64,000 bases of DNA from Hungatella hathewayi (GTDB lineage: Bacteria > Bacillota > Clostridia > Lachnospirales > Lachnospiraceae), in contig CP102274.1 in assembly GCA_025149285.1 (NCBI GenBank), positions 1,007,501-1,071,500 on the forward strand, written 5' to 3'. The notes beneath the pieces are model-generated. The model had not been told where the DNA came from, made no database searches, and saw only the letters and a program-made list of their open reading frames with translations. The translations under genes and the position numbers were made by a program. Every line of letters starts with the position of its first letter. Position 1 is the stretch's first letter. Positions 27,402-37,328 of the stretch are shown piece by piece.

Positions 27402-28454
27402 ATGCCAGAGAAGATACTGACGGTAGAAGATTTAGAGATTAAATTTGAACTGAGGGGAAAGACTCTGCATGCAATCAGAGGAATTTCCATGGAATTACAC
27501 AGAGGAGAGATCCTGGCCATCGTGGGAGAGTCGGGAAGCGGGAAATCCGTGTTTACCAAGTCCTTCATGGGACTTCTGGACCAGAACGGCCATGTGACGG
27601 CGGGAAAAGTCACGTACTACGGTGCGGACAACAGGGAGCCGGTGGAGCTGACTTCACTGAAAAAGGAAAAGGAATGGCTGAAGATCCGGGGACGTGAGAT
27701 CGCCATGATCATGCAGGACCCCATGACCAGCTTAAGTCCGTTAAAAACGATCGGTGTGCAGATCATGGAGGCGGTGCTGCTTCACCAGAATGTGAACCGC
27801 GCCGAGGCAAAGGCCAGAACACTGCAATACCTGGCGGATGTGGGGATCAGCGAGCCTGAGAAACGGTTCGGCCAGTATCCCCATGAGTTTTCCGGCGGCA
27901 TGAGGCAGCGTGTGGTAATTGCCATCGCCATTGCCTGCAATCCGCAGATTTTAATCTGTGACGAGCCGACGACGGCGCTGGACGTGACGATCCAGGCACA
28001 GATTCTCGATCTGATCAAGGAACTGCGCCACAAATACCATTTATCCGTCATCCTGATTACGCACGATCTGGGCGTGGTCGCCAATATTGCGGACCGTGTG
28101 GCCGTGATGTATGCGGGAGACATTATCGAGATCGGGACGGGCGAGGACATTTTCTATGACGCGAGACACCCGTATACGTGGGCGCTGCTCTCGTCGCTTC
28201 CGCAGGTGGGAGTGAAGGGAACGGATCTCTTCTCGATACCGGGGACGCCGCCCAACTTATTTACGGAGATAAAGGGGGACGCGTTTGCACCGAGAAATCC
28301 GAAGGCGTTAAAGATCGATTTTATAAAACAGCCGCCGTATTTTGACGTGTCACCGACCCATAAGGCCAAGACCTGGCTGCTCGATCAACGGGCACCGAAG
28401 GTGGAACCGCCTTCCGTGGTTGAAAAAATCCGAAACGGAGGTCTGTTTTCATGA
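27402..28454 (+). CDS. Oligopeptide ABC transporter ATPase (DppD/OppD type)
   Basis: The 350-residue ATPase has Walker A GESGSGKS near 44, the signature FSGGMRQRV, and Walker [13 protein letters not shown]. The C-terminal oligopeptide/dipeptide extension includes [14 protein letters not shown]. Its stop overlaps the next start in an ATGA. Confidence 0.93.
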   Translation: MPEKILTVEDLEIKFELRGKTLHAIRGISMELHRGEILAIVGESGSGKSVFTKSFMGLLDQNGHVTAGKVTYYGADNREPVELTSLKKEKEWLKIRGREIAMIMQDPMTSLSPLKTIGVQIMEAVLLHQNVNRAEAKARTLQYLADVGISEPEKRFGQYPHEFSGGMRQRVVIAIAIACNPQILICDEPTTALDVTIQAQILDLIKELRHKYHLSVILITHDLGVVANIADRVAVMYAGDIIEIGTGEDIFYDARHPYTWALLSSLPQVGVKGTDLFSIPGTPPNLFTEIKGDAFAPRNPKALKIDFIKQPPYFDVSPTHKAKTWLLDQRAPKVEPPSVVEKIRNGGLFS

Positions 28455-29386
28455 AAAGAGAAGTATTATTGGATGTAAAGGATTTGGACGTCACGTTCGG
28501 TGAGCGGAAGAAGCGGTATGAGGCGGTCAAGAAGGTCAATTTCAAGATCTACAAGGGAGAGACCTTCGGACTGGTGGGAGAATCCGGTTCCGGTAAAACG
28601 ACCATCGGCCGGGCAGTCATGAGAATTATCCCGTCTTCCGGCGGGGATATCATCTATAAAGGCGAGAAGATCAACGGCAGAATCTCCAGAGAGCTGGACA
28701 GGAAGGTCATGGGGGAAATCCAGATGATCTTTCAGGACCCTCAGGCTTCGCTGAATGAGCGGGCCAAGGTGGATTACATCATCAGCGAAGGCCTGATGAA
28801 CATTGAGAAGGGGATCGGCGAGAAGGAACGGAAGAAACGGGTGGACCAGGCCCTCCTCGATGTGGGTCTGCTGCCGGAGTTTGCCAGCCGGTTCCCTCAC
28901 GAGTTTTCGGGCGGTCAGCGGCAGAGAATCGGTATTGCCAGGGCACTGATTATGAATCCGGAGTTTATCATTGCGGATGAGCCTATCTCTGCACTTGACG
29001 TGTCGGTCCGGGCGCAGGTGTTAAACCTTCTGGCGGATATGCAGAAGAAGAGGGGGATCACCTACCTGTTTATCGCACACGATCTGTCGGTCATGCGGTT
29101 TATCACGGACAGAATTGCGGTCATCAGAAAAGGGGAGATCGTGGAAATGGCTGAGACGGAGGAACTGATTACTCACGCCATTCACCCGTATACGAGGGCG
29201 CTGCTGTCGGCGATCCCCATGCCGGATCCGCGGCATGAGAGGGAAAAGAAGCTTCTGGTCTATGACGCCTCCATGCATCACTATGAGACGGATAAGCCTT
29301 CCTGGCGGGAGGTAAGGCCGGAACACTATGTGCTGGCTAACGGCAGTGAGTATGAAGCTTATAAGAAGCTGTACCGGGACTGGTAG
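28451..29386 (+). CDS. Oligopeptide ABC transporter ATPase (DppF/OppF type)
   Basis: The 311-residue ATPase has Walker [10 protein letters not shown], the signature [10 protein letters not shown], and Walker [13 protein letters not shown]. The C-terminal [12 protein letters not shown] segment is typical of the second ATPase of peptide transporters. It pairs with the upstream ATPase. Confidence 0.93.
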   Translation: MKREVLLDVKDLDVTFGERKKRYEAVKKVNFKIYKGETFGLVGESGSGKTTIGRAVMRIIPSSGGDIIYKGEKINGRISRELDRKVMGEIQMIFQDPQASLNERAKVDYIISEGLMNIEKGIGEKERKKRVDQALLDVGLLPEFASRFPHEFSGGQRQRIGIARALIMNPEFIIADEPISALDVSVRAQVLNLLADMQKKRGITYLFIAHDLSVMRFITDRIAVIRKGEIVEMAETEELITHAIHPYTRALLSAIPMPDPRHEREKKLLVYDASMHHYETDKPSWREVRPEHYVLANGSEYEAYKKLYRDW

Positions 29387-29624
29387 TCTATTCTTAAAGT
29401 CCTTGCACATATAGCACCCGCTATCCGTGCAAAGACCTGGAGAACGGACTGCCGGGCGCGGAGGAGACCTTCGCAGAAATCATAGAAAAGGACTATATGG
29501 AACGAGAAGAGAGGCAGCAGGAAGGCGGCGTGCAGATGGCGGAAATGAATTTCCAGACAGGCCCTGGCGCTGCCTTTCCTGCGGCCCGGGGAAATCCGTG
29601 GAGTCCGGAACAGGAGATGGAACG

Positions 29625-30599
29625 ATGCAGTATGGAATTGTGATACAGCCGGTTGCGACTATTTACGAGATTCCGGCAGAGACCGTGGTGAAGGATGGGA
29701 TGGTGCTGTCCGCCATTGCGGATGAGGCGATGTATGGAACGGGGCTTGCGATTACCGGGCCGGGGGTTACCGGGGCGGAGGTTAACGGTCCGGAGGCTGC
29801 CGGGATGGCGGTTATCGGGAGGGAGACCGATGAGACGGGGCAGAGGACGGAGATGAACCGTGGATATCTGCCGGTGCGCACGTTTTATGGTTATACGGGC
29901 TATGTGCGGAAAGAAGCGGTGCGGCTGGTCTCTTTAGAGGAAATGATGGCGTGGGAGGAAGGCGGTCTCATGGTGACCACGGCTTTCTGCGTCGATGTGG
30001 TGTCAGTGCCCAAAGTGCAGGGAGTCAGGCTCGTCAGCCTGTTCCGTGGTTCGCTGGTGAGTGTGATACCGTATGAATGCGGCATAGAAGGCTGGGGGAA
30101 GGTGAAGCTGGCAGACGGCCGTTTTGGATACATCAGGGAGCAGTTTCTGGAAAACAAAGAGTTTTCGCAGGCCGGTTTGTGGACAGAGACGCTTCCGCAG
30201 AAGAAAATTGTGGATAAGGAGGCGTTTCGCCGGGCCGTGGTGGAGACTGCAAAGACGTATCTGGGGATTCAGTACCGGTGGGGCGGCCGTTCCACCGCCG
30301 GGATCGACTGTTCCGGGCTTACCTCGGTAAGTTATATGATGAATGGAATTCTGACCTGGCGGGACGCGAAAATCGTGGAGGGATATCCGGTCCGCGAGAT
30401 CGCAAAGGACGAGATGAAAATGGGGGATCTGCTCTATTTTCCTGGACACATTGCCATGTATATGGGAGATGGAAGGTATATTCATTCCACTGGAAAGGCG
30501 GGAAGCGGCGGAGTGGTGATCAACAGCCTGAATCCGGAGGACGCGGATTTCAGAGCCGATCTGGCGGAGAGCCTGTATGCGGCAGGAAGTATTTTCTGA
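29625..30599 (+). CDS. NlpC/P60 endopeptidase with SH3-type N-terminus (YkfC-like)
   Basis: The 324-residue protein has the NlpC/P60 catalytic domain in its C-terminal half: GIDCSGLTS (catalytic Cys near 227), GHIAMYMGDG (His) and YIHSTG (second His). The first 200 residues resemble SH3-like domains. It would cut gamma-D-Glu-diamino-acid bonds in muropeptides, as YkfC does. There is no signal peptide, so it acts on imported peptides. The start at 29625 has CAGGAG ahead; the longer frame from 29427 reads Arg-rich, unnatural residues. A different frame at about 29405-29641 has acidic, protein-like composition but no start or ribosome site. Confidence 0.82.
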   Translation: MQYGIVIQPVATIYEIPAETVVKDGMVLSAIADEAMYGTGLAITGPGVTGAEVNGPEAAGMAVIGRETDETGQRTEMNRGYLPVRTFYGYTGYVRKEAVRLVSLEEMMAWEEGGLMVTTAFCVDVVSVPKVQGVRLVSLFRGSLVSVIPYECGIEGWGKVKLADGRFGYIREQFLENKEFSQAGLWTETLPQKKIVDKEAFRRAVVETAKTYLGIQYRWGGRSTAGIDCSGLTSVSYMMNGILTWRDAKIVEGYPVREIAKDEMKMGDLLYFPGHIAMYMGDGRYIHSTGKAGSGGVVINSLNPEDADFRADLAESLYAAGSIF

Positions 30600-30678
30600 C
30601 AGACGGACCATGCGTTCCGGGAGAGGATAAGCAGCGCAGCACGGGTCTGCGGCACAGAAACGGAAGAGGAGAAAGAGA

Positions 30679-31524
30679 ATGGATAAGAGACTGACGATAG
30701 AGAAACGGATTGAAGCGGAGCTCATGAGTTATGATGGAATAATGGGCATTTACGCCGATGATTTACATGGAAATATAATTGCCATCGGCGCGGATGAGCC
30801 GTTTGAGACGGCCAGCACCATAAAGACGTATATTCTGGCATGTCTGTTTGATCAGGTGGAAAAGGGGAAAGCCAGCTTAGAGGATATGGTGGAATATAAG
30901 GAGGAACACACAGTAGACGGAAGCGGAGTTCTGTGTGCTCTGGAGCCGGGAGCGGTACTGAGGGTGAAGGACGCCGCCACCCTGATGATCATTGTAAGCG
31001 ACAATGTGGCGACGAACATGATGATCGACTATCTGGGGCTGGATACGATCAACGCCTGCATCCGCGGACTGGGCTGCAGGGACACTGTGCTGTATAATCC
31101 TCTTCATTTTGAGCGGTATGACAAGCTGGGAACTTCGACTCCCAGGGATTACGCCAGCATTTTTACGAGGCTGGCGGCGGGGACTTTAATCAGCCCGGAA
31201 TCGGACGCAAAAATGCTGGAGATCTTTAAGAAGCAGCATTACAACAGCATGATTACAAAGGATTTCCCGGCAGTTTACATGGACAGCGACAATACGGATG
31301 ACGTGATGGTGACTGTGGCTTCCAAGAGCGGCAGCATGAATGCCTGCCGAAATGACGGCGGAATCATATACACTCCGTACGGTCCGTATGTGCTGGTGAT
31401 GTTCAACAGGAAATTCAGCGACGCCATGTACTATCCGGCGCATCCGGCGACGGTATTCGGAGCCAGAGTGAGCCGGCTGCTGTTTGATCAGTTCATTGCG
31501 CTGGAAGGCCGTTTTCAGCCGTAA
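30679..31524 (+). CDS. Second cytoplasmic class A beta-lactamase-fold serine hydrolase
   Basis: The 281-residue protein has STIK near 42-45, SDN near 105-107 and KSG near 215-217. As with the gene at 21311, no signal peptide and no omega-loop Glu motif are seen. The two proteins are clear but distant paralogues and bracket the same cluster. The likely role is hydrolysis of a peptide or amide derived from peptidoglycan. GAGGAGAAAGAG precedes the ATG. Its end overlaps the convergent gene by 10 bases. Confidence 0.72.
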   Translation: MDKRLTIEKRIEAELMSYDGIMGIYADDLHGNIIAIGADEPFETASTIKTYILACLFDQVEKGKASLEDMVEYKEEHTVDGSGVLCALEPGAVLRVKDAATLMIIVSDNVATNMMIDYLGLDTINACIRGLGCRDTVLYNPLHFERYDKLGTSTPRDYASIFTRLAAGTLISPESDAKMLEIFKKQHYNSMITKDFPAVYMDSDNTDDVMVTVASKSGSMNACRNDGGIIYTPYGPYVLVMFNRKFSDAMYYPAHPATVFGARVSRLLFDQFIALEGRFQP

Positions 31525-32408
31525 GACTCAAAACCCGCATGGTGGCACAGGATATCAAAGATCTTTTTTTCCTGACAGAAGAACTGGCAGCGGACCTGGC
31601 AGGCCGCACTCTCTTTTATGGTGCGGCTCATGCTTCCGAAGGAGGGAGCGGCCAGGGACAGAGGCTGGTCCTTGATCAGGTTGACGTGAAGCATCAGGCC
31701 GCCCTGGCTGACCAGAAGCTCGCGTGCGGTGAATTCCAGGATTTTGAGACCCTTGTAGGTGGCCAGGCGGTATTCTTTTCCGCGGAAGAAGACCGAACCG
31801 ACAGAGCCGGTGAAATGTGTCCCGGCAAAGGGAATATCAGCAACGGAAAGCATGACGCAGCAGGGCGCTTTCGTCTTTTTATCAGTCCAGGTACACTGGG
31901 TCCATACGTACCGGGAGGGGAAGGAACTGCCCCAGTCTTTTTCGATGTAGCCGAGACCTCCGTCAAAATTCAGCTTTTTCCCGTTTAAGACCAGCTGGCC
32001 GGACAGGCGGTGGGAAAGACTTAAGACGCCGTGGCGGCACTGCATGAACGGAACGGCGCAGAAAGGCCCCATAATATCGTAACCGGGTGGTGTAAACGGC
32101 CCGTAAGAGAGGTGACCGGTCAGCGTCACCTCTTTTGCGGCAATATCCAGATGGATGCCCTGTTCAGAAAAGGTTGAGGTGCCAAGGTTTACATAAAAAA
32201 GACTGGAGGCCGCCCGGAACTGGCCGGCGGAGAATCGGATAACCCACGATTCGGTATTGGTGACAATCTGGAGAGAAGCGGAGGGTTTTCCCTGCCTGTC
32301 GATGTGGTATGCCGGAATCAGTGCGAGTACGCCGTCAGGAGACTGATGTTTTAAGTACCAGCCTTCGAAGAAGGAATGTTTTTTCTGATAGCCGTGAAAA
32401 TATTTCAT
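31515..32408 (-). CDS. Tocopherol cyclase-like protein
   Basis: The 297-residue protein shows the pattern of the tocopherol cyclase-like family: FFEGWYLKHQ near 13-22, EKDWGSSFPSRYVWTQ near 155-170, and a beta-rich body. The family forms a lipocalin-like barrel; plant members close the chromanol ring. In an anaerobe without tocopherol the substrate is unknown, probably a hydrophobic or lipid molecule. It has no signal peptide. AGGTTCCCC upstream read on the minus strand gives a GGGGAACC ribosome site. It is convergent with the previous operon. Confidence 0.65.
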   Translation of the reverse strand: MKYFHGYQKKHSFFEGWYLKHQSPDGVLALIPAYHIDRQGKPSASLQIVTNTESWVIRFSAGQFRAASSLFYVNLGTSTFSEQGIHLDIAAKEVTLTGHLSYGPFTPPGYDIMGPFCAVPFMQCRHGVLSLSHRLSGQLVLNGKKLNFDGGLGYIEKDWGSSFPSRYVWTQCTWTDKKTKAPCCVMLSVADIPFAGTHFTGSVGSVFFRGKEYRLATYKGLKILEFTARELLVSQGGLMLHVNLIKDQPLSLAAPSFGSMSRTIKESAACQVRCQFFCQEKKIFDILCHHAGFESYG

Positions 32409-32603
32409 AAGGGGAACCTCCGTATGTTTTCGTTATTTTGGCAGATAGTACCATGTTATAGTCTGTCCAGGCACGGCGGAAACATTCACACTTGTTTCTT
32501 TTGACATTATCCGCTATAATGTGACATACAGGCCGTGAGAATGCGGTATGTACCGAAGGAAAATGCAGGACTGAAGCATGACAGAAAAGAATGTGAAAAT
32601 AAA

Positions 32604-33371
32604 ATGAAAACTGAAAAACAGGCGCTGCCTGACCAGGGGATACTCATCTGTGAAGATGGGGATTTTTTCCCTTACAGGATCGTGAAATCCGCCAGGCGCA
32701 CGATGGCGGTCTCCGTAACCAGGGCGGGAGAGATTGTCGTGCGGATACCGGAAGGGCTATCGTGGAAGACCGGCCATGAGTTTGCGCAGCGGAATCAGGA
32801 ATGGATCTTTGCGCACGCTTCCAGAATCAGGGAAGATTTGGAGAAACGGGAGCAGTTTCACTGGACGGAGGGGGCGGAACTGCTCTTTCATGGAACTTTA
32901 AAAAAACTTCATTTTGAACAGGATTATGAGACGGAACGGTTCCGGGTATGCGATACCGGCGATAAATTTCTGGTATCCGGCCCTTTTTCGGGCAGGGATG
33001 ATGACGAGCCGCTTGTGAAGGCGGCCATGGAAAGCTGGTATCGGAAACAGGCGAGGCGTTTCCTGGAGGAGAGAACTGCCTGGTGGGCGGATCAGATGGG
33101 AGTTTCGTATCTGCGAATCGCCATACGGGATCAGGCCACCCGATGGGGAAGCTGCAGTGTCCGGGGAAATATCAATTATAATTGGAAGCTGGTGCTTCTT
33201 CCAGTGGAACTGACGGATTACGTGGTAGTGCACGAACTGGCTCATCGCACGGAGATGAATCATTCAAAGGACTTCTGGAAAATCGTTGAGAGAGAACTGC
33301 CGGATTACCGGCAAAGAAGGAGAAGACTTAAGGGTTATGAAAGTGAAATCAATCAGAAATATCAGTATTAA
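32604..33371 (+). CDS. YgjP-like (DUF45, M48-type) zinc metallopeptidase
   Basis: The 255-residue protein ends with the zinc motif VHELAHRTEMNHSKDFW (HExxH plus a third His), characteristic of the YgjP/DUF45 proteins. The core also shows RWGSCSVRGNINYNWKL, the family signature. Its role is little known; linkage to restriction systems and protein turnover occurs elsewhere but not here. The start is uncertain: no good ribosome site precedes 32604, and an in-frame codon at 32535 also exists. The 3' end overlaps the next gene by 35 bases. Confidence 0.8.
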   Translation: MKTEKQALPDQGILICEDGDFFPYRIVKSARRTMAVSVTRAGEIVVRIPEGLSWKTGHEFAQRNQEWIFAHASRIREDLEKREQFHWTEGAELLFHGTLKKLHFEQDYETERFRVCDTGDKFLVSGPFSGRDDDEPLVKAAMESWYRKQARRFLEERTAWWADQMGVSYLRIAIRDQATRWGSCSVRGNINYNWKLVLLPVELTDYVVVHELAHRTEMNHSKDFWKIVERELPDYRQRRRRLKGYESEINQKYQY

Positions 33372-34512
33372 AACAAAGCTTTTGTTTCTGGGAGGAGTCA
33401 GCATTCTGGGACTCGTGTTTATCGGAGCGGAGTCCATTATCACGGCGAGACAGATTAACGAGGCCAGCACGGAGATTTCCCAGTCCTGGGTTCCGGCGAT
33501 CATCATCGCGGAGGAACTGAACACCGAGACATCGGATTACAGGATCAAGGAATTTTACCATGCCATTACCCACGACCAGGAGACCATGGATCATCTGGAA
33601 AAAGAGATGATGGCTGTCCGTGATGAGATCGACGCGGCATTTACGGAGTACGAGCAGTTTTATATTACGGATGAGACGGACCGAACGCTGATGGAGAACG
33701 CCAGGGCGTACTGGGATAAGTATCTGGAATACAGTGACAGGCTTCTCCCTGTCAGCCGGGGCAATGATAACCAGGAATCGCTTAAGATGATTATCGGAGA
33801 GTCCAGGCTCTTATTTGACGAGGCCAGCAGCAACTTTTTAAAGATGGCGGAATTTAACCGTCTCGGAGCCGAGGCGGCCAGTGTCCGGGGCGACCAGCTT
33901 TACGTCAGACTGGCCAGGGTGAAGATCGTGTCCATCTGCCTGATTGCTCTGGTGATTACACTGCTTGTCATCTATATCATTATTGCGATTGACAAACCGG
34001 TGAAGGCGATCGTTGAGGGGACCAGAAGGGTATCCAACGGCGATTTAGACGTGTACCTTCCCTACGATTCTGAGGATGAGATCGGAATTCTGACGGATTC
34101 CGTGAACCAGCTGATTGAACGGCTGAAGAATATTATCGACGATGAGAAATACCTTTTCCGCGAGATCGGAAGTGAGAACTTTGAAGTGAAATCCACCTGC
34201 GAGCAGGCCTACAGGGGGGATTTTGCCCCCATTCTGTATTCGATTGCCAGCCTGATGAGCAGACTGGATATCGCGAAACAGAAGAAGGAAGAACTGAAGA
34301 AGCGGCTGGAAGAACAGGTCGCGGCAGAGATGCTGGCAGAGAAGAAGCTGAAGGAAGAGAAAACGCTGGCGGAGGAAGGAAAGAAGCTGGCGGAAGAGAA
34401 GACACCGGCAGAAGATAAGAAAACGCCTGATGCAGATCAGGCTGGTGAGGAGACGAAAAAGGATGGCAGCAGAACGATGGATGCTTCAGACGAAGAAGGC
34501 AGACTTTCATGA
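33337..34512 (+). CDS. Chemoreceptor-like membrane sensor without signalling domain
   Basis: The 391-residue protein has helix 1 at about 12-32, a four-helix-bundle (4HB_MCP-type) outer domain to about 205, helix 2 at about 206-228, then a HAMP-like segment (DKPVKAIVEGTRRVSNGDLD). After a partial coiled coil it ends in a charged Lys/Glu/Ala-rich tail instead of the methyl-accepting domain. So it can sense and pass on a conformational change but cannot engage CheA directly. The output partner is unknown. The gene overlaps its neighbours on both sides, which ties it to the metallopeptidase and RecJ genes in one transcript. Confidence 0.7.
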   Translation: MKVKSIRNISIKTKLLFLGGVSILGLVFIGAESIITARQINEASTEISQSWVPAIIIAEELNTETSDYRIKEFYHAITHDQETMDHLEKEMMAVRDEIDAAFTEYEQFYITDETDRTLMENARAYWDKYLEYSDRLLPVSRGNDNQESLKMIIGESRLLFDEASSNFLKMAEFNRLGAEAASVRGDQLYVRLARVKIVSICLIALVITLLVIYIIIAIDKPVKAIVEGTRRVSNGDLDVYLPYDSEDEIGILTDSVNQLIERLKNIIDDEKYLFREIGSENFEVKSTCEQAYRGDFAPILYSIASLMSRLDIAKQKKEELKKRLEEQVAAEMLAEKKLKEEKTLAEEGKKLAEEKTPAEDKKTPDADQAGEETKKDGSRTMDASDEEGRLS

Positions 34513-36175
34513 GATGGCAGGAATCCATCATATTACACCGGTAACAGCGAGAATTATCCGAAACAGGGATATTGTGGGAGCGGAAGCGGTAGAGAAGTAT
34601 CTCCGCGGATCGCTGAAGGATCTGTACAGTCCTCATCTGTTAAAGGATATGGATCTGGCGGTGGAGATTCTGAAGGGAAAGACAGAGCAGGGAAAACGAA
34701 TCCGCATTGTTGGAGATTACGACATAGACGGTGTATGCTCTACCTATCTGCTTTACCGGGCGCTTACAAGAATCGGGGCCAATGTGGATTATGAGATTCC
34801 GGACCGGATTAAGGATGGTTATGGAATCAATGAATCCATCATCCGCGCCGCGGCTGATGACGGCGTCGATACCATCCTGACCTGTGACAACGGAATCGCC
34901 GCTGTAGAGCAGGTCAGACTGGCGAAGGAACTGGGGCTTACCGTGCTGATTACGGACCACCATGATATCATGCAGGAGGAGGGGCGCGACGTGCTTCCGC
35001 CTGCGGATGCGGTGGTCAATCCCAAGCAGAGCGGATGCAGTTATCCATACCCTGAGATATGCGGCGGAATGGTAGCCTATAAGCTTGTAAAGGCTCTCTA
35101 CGAGGCGTTTTCCGTTCCGGAGGAAGAGTGGCTGTCCATGCTGGAATTTGCGGCGATCGCCACGGTAGGAGATGTGATGAAGCTGCGGGACGAAAACCGT
35201 ATCATTGTCAAAGAGGGCTTAAAAAGAATTGCGGATACGAAGAGTATCGGCCTTTTAAAGCTGATTGAGCGGAACGACCTGGATAAAGACCATATTTCTG
35301 CGTATCACATCGGGTTTGTGATCGGTCCCTGTTTAAATGCCGGAGGAAGACTTCAGACAGCCAAGCTTGCGCTTGCGCTGCTGCTGTGTGAGGACGGGGA
35401 AGAGGCGGACCGGCTGGCTATGGAACTGAAGGAGTTAAATGACCAGAGAAAAGATATGACGAAACAGGGAACCGAGGAAGCCATTGCACAGGTGGAACAG
35501 TGTTACCGGGATGATAAGGTGCTGGTGGCATACCTGCCGTCCTGCCACGAATCGCTGGCGGGAATTATTGCCGGACGGCTGCGGGAGCAGTATCAGAAAC
35601 CGGCGTTTGTGCTGACCGATGGGGAGGGCTGTGTGAAGGGCTCCGGGCGTTCCATCGAGCAGTACCATATGTTTGAAGGACTGGTGAAGGTCAGGGATCT
35701 TCTGCTTAAATTCGGAGGTCATCCCATGGCGGCAGGGCTCTCGCTGGAAAAGGAGAACATCGATGAATTCCGCCGCAGGCTCAACGAGGATGCAGAACTG
35801 ACAGAGGATGATTTTGTCCGAAGGATCTGGATTGATGTTCCCATGCCTTTCGACTACATAAGCGAGCCTCTGATTGAGGAACTGGAGCTTTTAGAACCCT
35901 TTGGACAGGGCAATGAAAAGCCGCTGTTTGCACAGAAGGGGCTTCACATCAGAAGTGTGCGTGTGCTGGGAAAGAACCGGAACGCCGTGAAGTTCTCACT
36001 GGCTGATGAGAAGGGGACCCCGATGGATGCCATGCTGTTTACTGACGGCGATACATTTTTAGAGGAACTGGGAAACCGCAGGGTTATTGATGTGATTTAT
36101 TATCCGACGGTGAATGAATACAATGGCAGCAGAACGCTGCAGGTTATAATCAAAAACTACAAAATACCGGTATAG
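34463..36175 (+). CDS. recJ: Single-stranded DNA exonuclease RecJ-like (DHH/DHHA1)
   Basis: The 570-residue protein has the DHH motifs GDYDIDGVCST near 88, CDNGIA near 142, and TDHHD near 166, then the DHHA1 nucleic-acid domain with GGHPMAAGL near 424 and an OB-like C-terminal domain. It is the right length for RecJ, the 5'-3' exonuclease of recombination and mismatch repair. The start at 34463 lies inside the upstream gene with GAGGAG about 10 bases ahead. A separate recJ elsewhere in the genome is possible, so this may be a paralogue. Confidence 0.82.
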   Translation: MAAERWMLQTKKADFHEMAGIHHITPVTARIIRNRDIVGAEAVEKYLRGSLKDLYSPHLLKDMDLAVEILKGKTEQGKRIRIVGDYDIDGVCSTYLLYRALTRIGANVDYEIPDRIKDGYGINESIIRAAADDGVDTILTCDNGIAAVEQVRLAKELGLTVLITDHHDIMQEEGRDVLPPADAVVNPKQSGCSYPYPEICGGMVAYKLVKALYEAFSVPEEEWLSMLEFAAIATVGDVMKLRDENRIIVKEGLKRIADTKSIGLLKLIERNDLDKDHISAYHIGFVIGPCLNAGGRLQTAKLALALLLCEDGEEADRLAMELKELNDQRKDMTKQGTEEAIAQVEQCYRDDKVLVAYLPSCHESLAGIIAGRLREQYQKPAFVLTDGEGCVKGSGRSIEQYHMFEGLVKVRDLLLKFGGHPMAAGLSLEKENIDEFRRRLNEDAELTEDDFVRRIWIDVPMPFDYISEPLIEELELLEPFGQGNEKPLFAQKGLHIRSVRVLGKNRNAVKFSLADEKGTPMDAMLFTDGDTFLEELGNRRVIDVIYYPTVNEYNGSRTLQVIIKNYKIPV

Positions 36176-36200
36176 TCAAAAGGAGCAGGGGTGCAGGACG

Positions 36201-37328
36201 ATGGAGAAAATCAGGGCCGCAGTGGTTGGATTCGGCGGTATGGGCCGCCAGTACGTACAGATGCTTGATAACGGTGAAATCGATGGTATGGTACTCGCCG
36301 GAGTATGCTGCCGGAATGAAAAGGGGCAGAACGAGATCAGGACAGCTTATCCGGGAGTGTCGGTCTATCCGAATGTGGAGGCGATGTTTGGCTGTATAGA
36401 TGAATTTGACGCGGCAGTTGTTGTGACGCCTCACGCCACCCATGTCGAGATTGGAAAAATGGCGGCCGCTGCGGGAAAACATATTTTGCTGGATAAACCC
36501 GCAGGAATATCGACGAAGGAAGTGAAGGAACTGTTAGACGCGGCAGAGCGCGCGGGGGTCAGTCTGGGTATGATTTTTAATACGAGGATGAACCGCGTGT
36601 TTTTCCGGGCCAAGGAGATGATTGAGCGTGGAGAACTGGGACGGCTGAACCGTGCCGTGTGGATTTCCAATATCTGGTTCCGGACTCCGGCCTATCATAA
36701 TTCTGCTTCCTGGCGCAGCACGTGGGCAGGGGAGCACGGAGGTCTTCTGATTAATCAGAGTCAGCATTTCCTCGATGTCTGGCAGTGGCTTTTTGGCATG
36801 CCGGATCACGTCCTGGCAACCGTGGAATGCGGAAAGTACAGCGATATTACGGTAGATGACAGTATGGATGTTCAGTTTTTCTATGACAATGGGCTTCACG
36901 GAACCTTTATTGCCTCCAGCGGAGAGTATCCGGGAGTCAACCGGCTGGAAATCTGGGGGACAAAGGGACGACTGTGCATCGAGGACAGCAGCCGGATACT
37001 TTTTGATGAAAATGTGGTGCCAACGGATGAATTCAGCAGCCGGAATCAGGAAATCTACGGGATGCCGGAACACCACGCAAGGGAGATTACGGTGGAGAAA
37101 AAGGGCGCTGAAGGGTATCAGAAGATCTTCCAGAATTTTACGGATCATTTGAGATATGGGGAACCGCTGCTTGCGACGGGGGAGGATGGACTGCGCGGGG
37201 TGATGATTGCGAATGGGGCGTATCTCTCCTCCTGGCTGAAGAAAAAGGTGGACTTCCCGATCGATGACGAGCGCTATGCAGCGATGCTGGAGGAGAAGGC
37301 AGCGGAAGAACGAAGGGCTGGGAAATAG
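36201..37328 (+). CDS. Gfo/Idh/MocA-family oxidoreductase
   Basis: The 375-residue protein has an N-terminal Rossmann fold (AAVVGFGGMGRQYVQML) and the family's LDKPAGIS motif near 98-105, with the Lys in the catalytic region. The C-terminal domain is the usual substrate-binding sheet. It oxidises or reduces a sugar or inositol-type ring with NAD(P). The neighbours (RecJ, GlyA) do not reveal the substrate. Confidence 0.85.
   Translation: MEKIRAAVVGFGGMGRQYVQMLDNGEIDGMVLAGVCCRNEKGQNEIRTAYPGVSVYPNVEAMFGCIDEFDAAVVVTPHATHVEIGKMAAAAGKHILLDKPAGISTKEVKELLDAAERAGVSLGMIFNTRMNRVFFRAKEMIERGELGRLNRAVWISNIWFRTPAYHNSASWRSTWAGEHGGLLINQSQHFLDVWQWLFGMPDHVLATVECGKYSDITVDDSMDVQFFYDNGLHGTFIASSGEYPGVNRLEIWGTKGRLCIEDSSRILFDENVVPTDEFSSRNQEIYGMPEHHAREITVEKKGAEGYQKIFQNFTDHLRYGEPLLATGEDGLRGVMIANGAYLSSWLKKKVDFPIDDERYAAMLEEKAAEERRAGK

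Noticed and set aside
21311..31524. Antibiotic resistance by the two beta-lactamase-fold proteins
   Set aside because: Neither has a signal peptide or a clear omega-loop catalytic Glu, and both sit in a peptide recycling cluster.
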